Positions 8,614-17,345 of a stretch of 64,000 bases of DNA are shown piece by piece. Both the position numbers and the translations under genes were made by a program. Numbering within the stretch: position 1 is the first letter of the stretch; every line of letters starts with the position of its first letter. This DNA comes from Haloplanus sp. HW8-1 (lineage in GTDB: Archaea > Halobacteriota > Halobacteria > Halobacteriales > Haloferacaceae), in NCBI RefSeq assembly GCF_023703795.1, contig NZ_CP098518.1, forward strand, positions 3,451,434 to 3,515,433, written 5' to 3'. The notes beneath the pieces were generated by a model. It made no database searches. It worked only from the letters and a program-made list of their open reading frames with translations, and had not been told where the DNA came from.

Positions 8614-8789
8614 GCCGGGTCGCCCCCGGATCGAGAACCGTGCCGTCGACCGAGCGCTTCGGTTCGCATACGCCGCCGTAGGATCGGCGCCGATAAAGGC
8701 GTTCCCCGACGCCGGTGATACCTGATTGTGTCGACGTCGGCGGGACCGCCGGTCGCTGGACTGAAACCCGTCGGCGCGGAACGACACGT

Positions 8790-9329
8790 ATGACCGACGA
8801 CTACGCCGAGCGCCTGCGTGCGAACCGCGCCGAGAAGGATCGAGCCTTCGCGGAGGACCGGGCGTCGCCGCTCCCACCCGAGGAGCGCGACGACTTCGAC
8901 GGCCTCGACTACTTCGAGCCTGATCCGACCTACCGCGTCGAGGCCACCGTGACCGTCCACGAGGACCCCGACTCGGTCGAGATGGAGACGAGCGACGGGC
9001 GCACCGTGCGCTACCTGCGGGCAGTCACGTTCACCGTCGACCTCGATGGCGAGACCCACACCCTGTGTGGCTACCGGCAGGAAGGGGGGACCGGTGACGA
9101 ACTGTTCGTCCCCTTCCGCGACAAGACGACCGGCCAGCAGACGTACCGCGGCGGCCGCTACATGGAGCTGTCGCCGGATCGGGAACTCGCCGACGGCGAT
9201 CGGATCACTCTCGATTTCAACCTGGCGTACACGCCGTTCTGTGCGTTCAGCGACGCGTTCTCCTGCCCGCTGCCGCCGGAGGAGAACTGGCTGGAGACGA
9301 CGGTTCCCGCCGGCGAGCGGGCGCCGTAA
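8790..9329 (+). CDS. DUF1684 family protein
   Basis: The 179-residue soluble protein matches the DUF1684 pattern: an N-terminal helix with R.EKD..F (about 10-22), a PPEER segment, FEPDPTYRV, and the conserved core FVPFRDKTTG followed by YRGGRYMEL and a Cys-bearing C-terminal part with NLAYTPFCAFS and CPLPPEENWL. The biochemical role of DUF1684 is unknown. The ATG at 8790 follows a GC-rich leader without a visible Shine-Dalgarno site. Its 3' end runs into the remnant of a convergent lipoprotein gene. Confidence 0.85.
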   Translation: MTDDYAERLRANRAEKDRAFAEDRASPLPPEERDDFDGLDYFEPDPTYRVEATVTVHEDPDSVEMETSDGRTVRYLRAVTFTVDLDGETHTLCGYRQEGGTGDELFVPFRDKTTGQQTYRGGRYMELSPDRELADGDRITLDFNLAYTPFCAFSDAFSCPLPPEENWLETTVPAGERAP

Positions 9330-9596
9330 CCCGCCAGCCCGCGGTTCAGTGCGACCCCGCAGTCGGCGGCGACGACGGCGTCGAGCTGATTGAACGGCGC
9401 CGTGGCCCGAAACGACCGGGCGATCCGCGCCTCGCCGTCGACGCGGACGGTCACCCGGTAGCGGCCGGGTCGCCACGGCCTCTCCCCCACCGTCCCTGTT
9501 GACCGCGAGGGCGGTGATGCGGTCCCCGGGACCCCCCGTACAGCCGGCGAGCGGGAGCGTACCCGCGAGACCGAAGAGGAGTCGTCGGCGTTTCAT
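9330..9596 (-). pseudogene. Broken small lipoprotein gene
   Basis: The remnant begins with a good lipoprotein signal, MKRRRLLFGLAGTLPLAGC, followed by GGPGDRITALAVNRDG. Near 9485-9490 the frame is lost. The other minus frame then reads WRPGRYRVTVRVDGEARIA and SFRATAPFNQLDAVVAADCG, which looks like the C-terminal part of the same secreted protein. There is no stop before the convergent DUF1684 gene, so the end is missing too. The middle also seems shortened. A small deletion is likely; a sequencing error alone would not explain both the missing middle and the missing stop. Confidence 0.6.
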
Positions 9597-9729
9597 CGGG
9601 GGTGCTGTGACCGGGACGTAGAAAAATCCCCACGGTCGGGACGGCGGCCGCGTTGGGAGTGTTCGCGGCGCCGCCGGTCGGTTCGACGCCCGGCCCATCC
9701 GAACGCACCGATGCCGTCCACGACGCGGG

Positions 9730-10008
9730 TCAGTCCTCGTAGCGCCGCACCCGAAACTCGACGTAGTCACCGCCGTACGCGAGGTCGAGCGCGCCGAGCC
9801 ACCAGTTCCACCGTGTCGCGAGCGACGTCCCCTCGGGCGCGTCGCCGAGTTCCGCGATCACCGTCTCGACGGTCACGGGCGTTCCCCGATCGGCGCGGAG
9901 ACGCCCCGAGTCGGCCAGATCGCAGACCCCTCTGACCACCGCCCGTCGTTCGCCCGCGTCGGCGTCGAAGGCGTCGGCGAGCGCCGCGTCGAGACGCTCG
10001 GCGTCCAT
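9730..10008 (-). CDS. Small conserved haloarchaeal protein coupled to the metalloprotease gene
   Basis: This is a 92-residue acidic soluble protein of unknown function (MDAERLDAALADAFDADAGE...). It is mostly helical at the N-terminus and ends with a short aromatic stretch, TRWNWWLGALDLAYGG. Its ATG overlaps the stop codon of the upstream metalloprotease gene (TGATG), which indicates translational coupling. No cysteine pair or nucleotide motif is visible. It could be an accessory protein of the protease, but this rests only on gene order. Confidence 0.65.
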   Translation of the reverse strand: MDAERLDAALADAFDADAGERRAVVRGVCDLADSGRLRADRGTPVTVETVIAELGDAPEGTSLATRWNWWLGALDLAYGGDYVEFRVRRYED

Positions 10009-11054
10009 CACTCCCACCACGCGCTCCGACGCTCGCGGTAGCCGGCGTCGCGGAACGGCGGCGGTTTCTCCCCGTCGGCCTCGGCGCCGAAGGCGTGTGC
10101 CAGCCAGTAGCCCACGTGCCACCCCACCGCGTCGGCGTCGAGTCCGACCAGCGTGATCTCGACTCGCGTGTACGTCTCGATGGCGCCGTCGCCGTCGGGG
10201 TCGGTGCCGTAGGTGCTGACACACGACCCGCTCGACGCTCGACAGTTCTCCGCCTCGCCGAACCGAACGCGGATCTCGGCGTCGGACGCCCCCGTGCGGG
10301 AGAACGAGAGGTCGTCCGGCATTCCGGGGGCGTCGGCCTCGTAGTACGACAGCGTGTGGCCGACCTGCCGGTCGACCACGTCCGGGTTCGAGGCGTTCTC
10401 GGCGTCCACCCGGACGGTAAAGTCGCCGTCGGCCCACGGGAAGGCGCGCTCGGTCGCGTTCGGCTGTGGTTCGGTGTAGATAACCGACCGCGCCTGCATC
10501 ACCGACCGCGGGGCGTCACCGTGGTCTAAGCCGAGCGTGTGTCCGAGTTCGTGTTTCGTCACGAGCGTCGTCGATCGATCCGAGAGTCCGGCTTTCACCC
10601 ACACCGTCTCCGGCCGGTCGACCATCCGGGCGTCGGTGAGACGCGGCGCACATCCCACCGCGTCGGACACCCCCTGACACTCCGGGAGTTGGTCGGTGAC
10701 GGCGACGACGAGGTCCGGATTCCGCGCGTCCGATCGCACCTCGTATCGAACCTGGAACCCGAGGTACGCGTCGTCGTTCTCCTCCCAGAACCGCGTCGCC
10801 TCGCGGACGACCGACTCGACGCCGCCGTCACGCTCGCCCGCGTCGCGAACCGCCACCACGATCGGCTCGTCCCCCCAGGGGTTCGCGCTCGGTGCGGCGG
10901 TCCCGACCCGCTCCGTCGGCGTCGCCGAGGGCGTCGCGCCCCCGCCCGCCGTCGGTCCAGCCGTGTCGGTCCCCGTCGCGGCCGACGGCTCGAACGGCGT
11001 CGTACAGCCCGCGAGAACCAACAGACAGACGATCACGAGCGTCCGGGCCGTCAT
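10008..11054 (-). CDS. Metzincin-type zinc metalloprotease lipoprotein
   Basis: The 348-residue exported protein has a signal with lipobox LAGC (Cys17) and a Thr/Gly/Ala-rich linker. Its extracellular domain contains the extended zinc motif HELGHTLGLDH (His168, His172, His178) followed by a plausible Met-turn at SVMQ (Met186). This HExxHxxGxxH signature with a downstream Met defines metzincins; the domain resembles archaeal matrixin-like predicted proteases. Four cysteines (CQGVSDAVGC, CRASSGSC) could form two disulfides. The ATG at 11054 directly precedes the signal. A coupled small gene follows. Confidence 0.82.
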   Translation of the reverse strand: MTARTLVIVCLLVLAGCTTPFEPSAATGTDTAGPTAGGGATPSATPTERVGTAAPSANPWGDEPIVVAVRDAGERDGGVESVVREATRFWEENDDAYLGFQVRYEVRSDARNPDLVVAVTDQLPECQGVSDAVGCAPRLTDARMVDRPETVWVKAGLSDRSTTLVTKHELGHTLGLDHGDAPRSVMQARSVIYTEPQPNATERAFPWADGDFTVRVDAENASNPDVVDRQVGHTLSYYEADAPGMPDDLSFSRTGASDAEIRVRFGEAENCRASSGSCVSTYGTDPDGDGAIETYTRVEITLVGLDADAVGWHVGYWLAHAFGAEADGEKPPPFRDAGYRERRSAWWE

Positions 11055-11133
11055 ACACCCTCTCCGTGGCGGGCGCTCAAAAACCGTTTCCCTCGGTGCC
11101 GACCGGGGCCGGAGCGGCGTCTCGGGGGCGCCC

Positions 11134-14100
11134 TCAGCGCCGGCGCATCGCCACGCCACCGGCCAGGAGAGCCACGAGCGCCGCCAGCGCCCCGAACCCG
11201 TTCCCGCTCCCCTCGGTCGGGTCGGGGCTCGCAGCCGCCCCGTCGGCCGGTTCCCCCGTCGCCGTCGGCGTGATCGCTCCGGTCGTCGCCGTCGGCGACC
11301 CGTCGGGCGTGCGGGTCGGCGTCGGCGTCGTTTCCGTCCCCGCCGTCGGTCGGGTCGCCCGATCCGCCGGCGCGATCACCGCGAAGGTGGAGAAGCCGGG
11401 TGTCTCGGCCGCGACGACGACCGTCTCGTCGTCGGTCGCGACGACTTCGGTGTCGAGGCGGTGGAGGTCGTTTCCGCCGTCGAACCGGACGACGCGTAGC
11501 GCCGACGGCTCGACGCCCGCGTCCTCGACCGCGATCCGGGGCACCGCGACTTCGACGGTCGCCGGCCGATCCGCCGCCTCGTCGGGCACCGACACGTCGA
11601 CGGCCGCGACGGTTCGGCCGTTCGGCTCGGGGGCCGTGGCCGGCAGTCCGCCGACCGCCTCCAGGGAGACGGTGCCGCTCGTCGCCCGGTCGAACGCGAC
11701 GGTGACCCGCCGTGCGGCCCCGTCGTACAGCCGCTGGGTCACGGAGCGCTCGCCGGCGAGGATGGCGCTCCCGACGCCGCTCCCGCCGCCGTCGCCCCCG
11801 TTCTCGCCGCCGGAGTCGGTGGCCGGATCGCCGATCACGAAGACGGAGAATCCGGGCGTCTCGAAGGTCAGCCGCACGCGACTTTCGGTCACGCTCTGCA
11901 CCTGCGTCGCGAGCGGCTGGTAGCCGTTCCCGCCGCCCACGTACCGCCACACCTGCGTCTCGTTCGGGTCGACGACCGACTCCCGGTCGACGACGACGTC
12001 CACCGTCGCGTTCGCGTCGCTCGTCGATTCCGGGGCCGTGATCTCGACGTACGACGCCACGCGGTTCACGTCCACGCCGTCGGCCTCCGTCGCGTTCGGA
12101 ACGGCCGACGGCTTCGACGACAGATCGCTGACCGTCGCCGTGCCGCTCTGCCCTGCCGTGTACCCGATGCTCGCGTTGATGACCTCCGTGCCGTTCACGT
12201 CCAGCGTCCCGGTCGAGGAGCCGTCGACGACGGTCCCGCCCTCGCCGCGTTCGGGATCGCCGAGGACGACGACCGGTCCGAAGGTCGTGAGGTTGGCCGT
12301 GACGGTGTTGGCCGCCGAATCGAGCGTGCTCGCGGCCGTCGCGTACGATCCGGACGCCGAGTCGTAACGGGCGAGTACGAGACTCGATTCCTGCAGCCCG
12401 AGCGTGTCGTTGGCGGTGTAGTCGACGGTCACGTCGGCGAACGCGCCGGCATCCAACCTGCTCAGTTCCCCGACAGTCCTCGCTCGCTTCCGCCCGTCAC
12501 CCGGGGACGGCGACGCAACCGTCCCCTCGAAGGAGACGTTTTTCGCCTTGATGGCGTCGAACGTCGTCGCTCCCACGGCGACGTTCGAGGCGTCGAGCGG
12601 CGCCGGCGACACCTCGAAGGTGTCGGTGGTCGGCCGCACGTTCAGCTCCGGCCCGCCGTTCGCCGTCAGCGTCGTGTCGACGATCCGCGACCCGGTCTGG
12701 GGGCTGACGTTGATTCCGGCGTTCCCGTTGTCCCGTACCGTCGCATTGGCGATCAGGAGTCCTCTGGCGCTTCGGTCCTCGAGGTACACGCCGTCGCCCG
12801 AGTTGTTCGCGACCGTGGCGTTCCGTAGGGTCGCGTCGAACCCGTCGTTGACGATCCTGATCCCGTCGGCGTTGTTCCGGGCGACGACGTCGGTCAGGGT
12901 GGCGTTTCGATCCTTGACCCTGAACCCGATCTGACTGTTGTTCCGGGCGACGACGTCGGTGAGGGTCGCGTTCGGCTCTCGCACGTTGAATCCCTCGGGG
13001 CTCCCCGTCGCCGTCACGTTCCGTAGCGTGATGTTCCGTTCGTCCACCCTGACGCCGGACTCGGAGCCGTCGCCGTTGTTCGACGCACGGCTGTCCGTCA
13101 GAACTGTCCCCTTCGCGACCTTGATCCCCGAGTCACCGTTGTCGGCGGCGGTGACGTTCGAGAAGGCGTTGTCCCCACTCTGGTCGTGCAGGCCGTAGTG
13201 GAGGTTGTTCCGGACGCTCACGTCGTCGACGGTCACGTTGCTGGCGTCGACCGCCAAACCGGTACCGGTACCGCTACTCCCGTTCTGGGTCAGATTCCGG
13301 ACGACGACGTTCGCCGCCTCGACTCCGACACCCGTATTCGCGTTGTTCCGGACCGTCACGTTCCGGACAGTTGCGTTCTTCCCTCTCACCCCTATTCCCG
13401 GCTGCCAGTCGTGGTCCTGCGCGTTGTTCCGGACGACGCTGTCGACCAGCGACCCCCCTTCGCCGAGTCTGATTCCAGCATGACCGTTCCGAGTGATCGT
13501 CACGTCGTCGAACGTGTTGTTCACGTACCCCGTCGCGCTCACTCCGTAGTCGCTGTTGTTCGTAACGACCGCGTCTCGAACTGTCGTGTTGGCCGCGCTG
13601 ACCTCTATTCCGTCGCCGTTTCGCTTCGCGGTGACGTCGACGATGGTCGCGCCGTCGCTGCCGAACGTGGTTTTGAGTCCGTCCCAGTCGTTGCCGGTCG
13701 CGGTGAGATGGCGGACCGTTCCCGATATTTCGAGACGGACGCCGTGTTCCCCGTTGTCGACGGCGGTGACGTTCGACAGCAGGACGCCGTCGCCCTCGTT
13801 GGCGATGATCCCGTTCGCCGCGTTGTCCTCCACGGTCACGTTCCGGAGTGTCGCGTTCGTGCTGACGGACTCCGAGATCCCGACCTCGAACCCCTCGGTG
13901 CTGCTGTTCGTGACCGTGACGTTCTCGTAGGTGTTGTTCACGCCGGCTTCGAGGATTCCACTACCGCTGGTGGTGTTGTTCACCGTCACGTCCCGAATCG
14001 TGTGGTTCGCGCTGTCGATCTCGAGACCGGTGGACGAAGCCTGTCGGATCGTCACGTCCGCGACGGTCGAGCCGTTCGATATCCCCTGATAGAGGCCGAC

Positions 14101-14724
14101 GCTCCCGCCCTCGACCGTCGTGTTCCGGATGGTCCCGTTGGCGAAGTCGATGCCGTGGTTGTTGCTGTCGATGACTTCGACGTTCCGGAGCGTCACGTCG
14201 GCGGCGCTCAGGCTGCCGATTCCGTCGCCTCCGGAGTCGACGACGGTGAGGTTCCGCACCGTCGCCCCGTCGACAGTCACGTTGACGGCGGGATATCCGA
14301 GTGAAACACCGCCACCGTCGAGTCGGCTGTACCCGCCGTCGAGCACGATTCCGGCCGTCGAATCGACGTCGACGCTCCCGTTGAACGTCCCACCACCGAC
14401 GACGACGGTGTCGTTCTCGGCCGTCGCGTTGTCCAGCGCGAACTGGATGGCCGTCGCGCTGTCGGTATAGGAGACGTTGACGTCGGGCTTGGCCCCGGCG
14501 TAGGACGCGTTGATCGTCCCCGCGGCGGTGTCGACCCGATACGTCGCGTTCGCGACCCCGTTGCCGTCGGTTACCGAGACGGCGAGGGTCCCCGGATCGG
14601 CCGTCGGCGCCGGGTTACCGCCCGAACTGGCGGCGACGGGCCCGACGAACGTCCCGAGGCCACCCGTGACGAGCAACAGGGTCATCGCCGCCGCGGCCGG
14701 GCGTGTCCACGTCCCACCGGTCAT
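11134..14724 (-). CDS. Large secreted right-handed parallel beta-helix (NosD/PbH1-like) surface protein
   Basis: The 1196-residue protein starts with a signal peptide (about 1-32) and has roughly 600 residues of PbH1/NosD-type repeats, seen as recurring NATVRNVTV, GDGIRI and DNGN.GI units. This fold is typical of polysaccharide-binding or lyase proteins. Residues about 800-1110 hold two or three beta-sandwich-like modules that end in a PGFS.FV pattern, as in the PGF-pre-PGF modules of archaeal surface proteins. A Thr/Pro linker and a C-terminal hydrophobic helix ending in MRRR follow, like a PGF-CTERM sorting signal although the tripeptide reads NGF. The substrate is unknown; cell-surface attachment is likely. 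Confidence 0.83.
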   Translation of the reverse strand: MTGGTWTRPAAAAMTLLLVTGGLGTFVGPVAASSGGNPAPTADPGTLAVSVTDGNGVANATYRVDTAAGTINASYAGAKPDVNVSYTDSATAIQFALDNATAENDTVVVGGGTFNGSVDVDSTAGIVLDGGYSRLDGGGVSLGYPAVNVTVDGATVRNLTVVDSGGDGIGSLSAADVTLRNVEVIDSNNHGIDFANGTIRNTTVEGGSVGLYQGISNGSTVADVTIRQASSTGLEIDSANHTIRDVTVNNTTSGSGILEAGVNNTYENVTVTNSSTEGFEVGISESVSTNATLRNVTVEDNAANGIIANEGDGVLLSNVTAVDNGEHGVRLEISGTVRHLTATGNDWDGLKTTFGSDGATIVDVTAKRNGDGIEVSAANTTVRDAVVTNNSDYGVSATGYVNNTFDDVTITRNGHAGIRLGEGGSLVDSVVRNNAQDHDWQPGIGVRGKNATVRNVTVRNNANTGVGVEAANVVVRNLTQNGSSGTGTGLAVDASNVTVDDVSVRNNLHYGLHDQSGDNAFSNVTAADNGDSGIKVAKGTVLTDSRASNNGDGSESGVRVDERNITLRNVTATGSPEGFNVREPNATLTDVVARNNSQIGFRVKDRNATLTDVVARNNADGIRIVNDGFDATLRNATVANNSGDGVYLEDRSARGLLIANATVRDNGNAGINVSPQTGSRIVDTTLTANGGPELNVRPTTDTFEVSPAPLDASNVAVGATTFDAIKAKNVSFEGTVASPSPGDGRKRARTVGELSRLDAGAFADVTVDYTANDTLGLQESSLVLARYDSASGSYATAASTLDSAANTVTANLTTFGPVVVLGDPERGEGGTVVDGSSTGTLDVNGTEVINASIGYTAGQSGTATVSDLSSKPSAVPNATEADGVDVNRVASYVEITAPESTSDANATVDVVVDRESVVDPNETQVWRYVGGGNGYQPLATQVQSVTESRVRLTFETPGFSVFVIGDPATDSGGENGGDGGGSGVGSAILAGERSVTQRLYDGAARRVTVAFDRATSGTVSLEAVGGLPATAPEPNGRTVAAVDVSVPDEAADRPATVEVAVPRIAVEDAGVEPSALRVVRFDGGNDLHRLDTEVVATDDETVVVAAETPGFSTFAVIAPADRATRPTAGTETTPTPTRTPDGSPTATTGAITPTATGEPADGAAASPDPTEGSGNGFGALAALVALLAGGVAMRRR

Positions 14725-14978
14725 CGCGACGTATCCCTCGATACCTGCCGGTTCGGGGCCGTCCCGTGACCGGCGACCGAGCGGACCGGTGGCCGTCCTC
14801 TCGTTGGACCATCACTCTCCATCGAACGACAGTCACCCGTTCGCGTCCCCGACATATCCGTCGGACCACAGGTCGAGACTGAAAAATCTGGTGAACGTGG
14901 CGCCGTCGGCCGAACCGCCGGCCCGGACGGTCCGACGAGGGCGCCCCAAAATCTCGGCACATGAGAACACACCCCAAA

Positions 14979-14986
14979 CTTTATTC
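14979..14986 (+). promoter_or_regulatory. TATA-like box of the nhaC-type gene
   Basis: CTTTATTC stands out in a GC-rich gap and is centred about 30 nt before the ATG at 15013. This favours that ATG over the GTG two codons upstream. The rest of the 14725-15012 gap shows nothing recognisable. Confidence 0.45.
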
Positions 14987-15012
14987 GAATCACTCGACCA
15001 TTCCCGGTGGCT

Positions 15013-16764
15013 ATGGCAACGTCGTACGGAGTGCTCGCGCTGGCGCCACCGTTGCTGGCGATCGTCCTCGCGATGACGACCCGGCAGGTTCTGGTGTCGC
15101 TGTTCGCGGGCGTGTGGATCGGTGCACTGATCGTGGCGGGGTGGAACCCGATCGCGGCCACCGCGCTCACCATGGACTGGCTCGTGGAGGTCGTCCGATC
15201 GCCGTTCGACACGAAGTTTATCCTGCTGATCATGTTCATGGGGGCAGGGGCCGCGTTCATCTACCGTTCGGGCGGCATCCTGGCCCTGGAGCGGTGGATC
15301 GGTGATCGGGTGGACAGCGCACGGGACTCACAGATCCTCACCTGGCTCATCGGCGTGTTCATCTTCTTCGACTCCTACACCAGCACCGTCGTCACCGGGA
15401 ACGCGACGCGGGAACTCTCCCAAGAGAACAAGTCCTCGCGGGAGATGCACGCATACGTCCTCGACTCGACGACCTCGCCGGTGACGACGTTCGGCCCCGT
15501 CTCGAACTGGATCGGGTTCCAGGTGTCGATGGTGATCGCCGGGTTCGAGGCCGTCGACGTCACCCTCTCCGAACTGGGCACGAGCGCCTTCGGCCTGTTC
15601 CTGCAGAGCATCCCGTGGAACATCTACTGCTTCATGGCCTTCTTCATGGTCGGACTCATCGCGATCACCCAGCGCTTCTACGGGCCGATGCTCGACGCGG
15701 AGTGGCGCGCCCGCAAGACGGGACGGACGATCCGCGAGGACGCGACCCCGCTCTCCGACGTCTCACAGGACGTGGGCGAACCCAGCGAGAAGAACCCCTC
15801 GCTGCTGAACTTCTTCGCCCCGATCCTGGTGTTGCTCGTCGTCGGCCTCGTCTCGATGTGGTGGCTCGGCGGCGGCTACCAGCCCGGCGTCGACGTCGCG
15901 ACCGCCTTCCAGGAGACCGACGTGGCGCTCGGTCTGCTGTACGGCGCCTTCGCGTTCATGCTGACCGGGTTCGTCGGCGCCCTCGGCCTCCGGACCATGG
16001 ACCTCGAAGCCGCGAGCGACACGATCATCGACGGCTTCAAGACCATGAACATCGCCATCGCGATCATCGTCCTCGCGTGGTCAATCGGCCTCGCCGCCGA
16101 CCGCGTCGGGACGGCACAGTTCATCGTCGACATGATGGTCGGCAGCGGCGTCCCGGGGAGCTTCCTGCCGCTCATCATCTTCGTCGCCGCGATGTTCATC
16201 GCGTTCACGACGGGAACCTCCTGGGGGACGATGGGGATCCTGACGCCGATAGCGATCCCGCTGGGCTACGAACTGGTCGGCCTCTCGATCCTCCCGGTGC
16301 TGATCGGCGTCCTGTTCGGCGGCGCCATCTGGGGCGACCACAGCTCGCCCATCAGCGACACGACGGTGATGTCGTCGATCTTCGCCGGCTCCGACCACAT
16401 CGACCACGTCAACACGCAGATCCCGTTCGCGGCGACCGCCGCGGGCATCACCGTGATCGTTCTCCTCCTGTACGGCTTCGGGCTCCGGACGCCCTTTGTC
16501 GCCCTCCCGCTCGCGTTCGTCCTGACCGCCGTCGCCGTCGTCGCGCTCAACAAACTCGACGCGCGGCGCAAGGGGCTCCCGGAGGTGATGCCCGCCGCCG
16601 CGGCCATCGAATCCGGCGACGTCGACGTCGATGCGGTCGAGGCGGGGCGGACCGACGGCAACGACGGTAGCCACGACTACCTCTCGCTGGTACCGGTGCT
16701 GTCGGTCGTCGTCGTCGTCGCGTACCTCGCGCTCGTGTTCGCGTTCGCCACGCTCGGCGGCTAG
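15013..16764 (+). CDS. nhaC: NhaC-family Na+/H+ antiporter
   Basis: The 583-residue integral membrane protein has about 12 hydrophobic segments and NhaC-family landmarks: FIFFDSYTSTVVTGNATR (about 115-132), DSTTSPVTTFGPVSNWIGF, TTGTSWGTMGI, and the motif GDHSSPISDTTVMSS near 445. A cytoplasmic loop (about 225-260) is acidic and polar. It should exchange Na+ for H+ and so help keep intracellular Na+ low in brine. The ATG at 15013 fits the promoter spacing; a GTG at 15007 is an alternative. It is convergent with msrA, with only 4 nt between the genes. Related families transport other substrates, so specificity is by family only. Confidence 0.85.
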   Translation: MATSYGVLALAPPLLAIVLAMTTRQVLVSLFAGVWIGALIVAGWNPIAATALTMDWLVEVVRSPFDTKFILLIMFMGAGAAFIYRSGGILALERWIGDRVDSARDSQILTWLIGVFIFFDSYTSTVVTGNATRELSQENKSSREMHAYVLDSTTSPVTTFGPVSNWIGFQVSMVIAGFEAVDVTLSELGTSAFGLFLQSIPWNIYCFMAFFMVGLIAITQRFYGPMLDAEWRARKTGRTIREDATPLSDVSQDVGEPSEKNPSLLNFFAPILVLLVVGLVSMWWLGGGYQPGVDVATAFQETDVALGLLYGAFAFMLTGFVGALGLRTMDLEAASDTIIDGFKTMNIAIAIIVLAWSIGLAADRVGTAQFIVDMMVGSGVPGSFLPLIIFVAAMFIAFTTGTSWGTMGILTPIAIPLGYELVGLSILPVLIGVLFGGAIWGDHSSPISDTTVMSSIFAGSDHIDHVNTQIPFAATAAGITVIVLLLYGFGLRTPFVALPLAFVLTAVAVVALNKLDARRKGLPEVMPAAAAIESGDVDVDAVEAGRTDGNDGSHDYLSLVPVLSVVVVVAYLALVFAFATLGG

Positions 16765-16768
16765 GCGG

Positions 16769-17308
16769 CTACTCGCTCGCCACGCGGTCGCCGAACCGTT
16801 CCCGCACTTTTTTGAGTTTCGGCCGGATCTGTACCTGGCAGTACGCTCGCTGGGGGTTGTTCGCGTAGTAATCCTGGTGTTCGTCCTCGGCGGGATAGAA
16901 CGTCTCCAGCGGTTCGACCTCGGTGACGATCGGATCGTCGTACGCGTCGGCCAGGCGGTCGATGGTCGCCTCGACGGCCGCACGCTGCTCGTCGTCGTGG
17001 TAGAAGACGGCCGAGCGGTACTGGGAGCCGACGTCCGGCCCCTGTCGGTCCTCAGTCGTCGGATCGTGGAGCGCGAAGAAGACTTCGAGTAACTCCTCGT
17101 AGCTCACGACGGCGGGGTCGTACTCGACCTGGACGGCCTCGGCGTGGCCGGTCGACCCCGAACAGACCGCCTCGTACGTGGGATCGGGCGTGTCGCCGCC
17201 ACAGTATCCGGAGGTGACGCCGTGGACGCCGGCCAGTTCCTGAAACGGCGCTTCGAGACACCAGAAACAGCCCCCCGCGAGCGTCGCGGTTGCGCGGTCG
17301 TCGGTCAT
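16769..17308 (-). CDS. msrA: Peptide-methionine (S)-S-oxide reductase MsrA
   Basis: The 179-residue enzyme reduces methionine-S-sulfoxide in proteins, a repair role in oxidative stress. The active-site motif GGCFWC is at residues 12-17 with catalytic Cys14. The family blocks GVTSGYCGG, YEAVCSGSTGHAEAV and DVGSQYRSAVFY all follow, and the length is normal. Resolving cysteine candidates are Cys17 and the downstream Cys in YCQVQ. No msrB lies next to it. The start ATG at 17308 is clear. Confidence 0.95.
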   Translation of the reverse strand: MTDDRATATLAGGCFWCLEAPFQELAGVHGVTSGYCGGDTPDPTYEAVCSGSTGHAEAVQVEYDPAVVSYEELLEVFFALHDPTTEDRQGPDVGSQYRSAVFYHDDEQRAAVEATIDRLADAYDDPIVTEVEPLETFYPAEDEHQDYYANNPQRAYCQVQIRPKLKKVRERFGDRVASE

Positions 17309-17345
17309 GCTCCTCGTAGTCGCTCGACGCGTATGTACGCACCGC

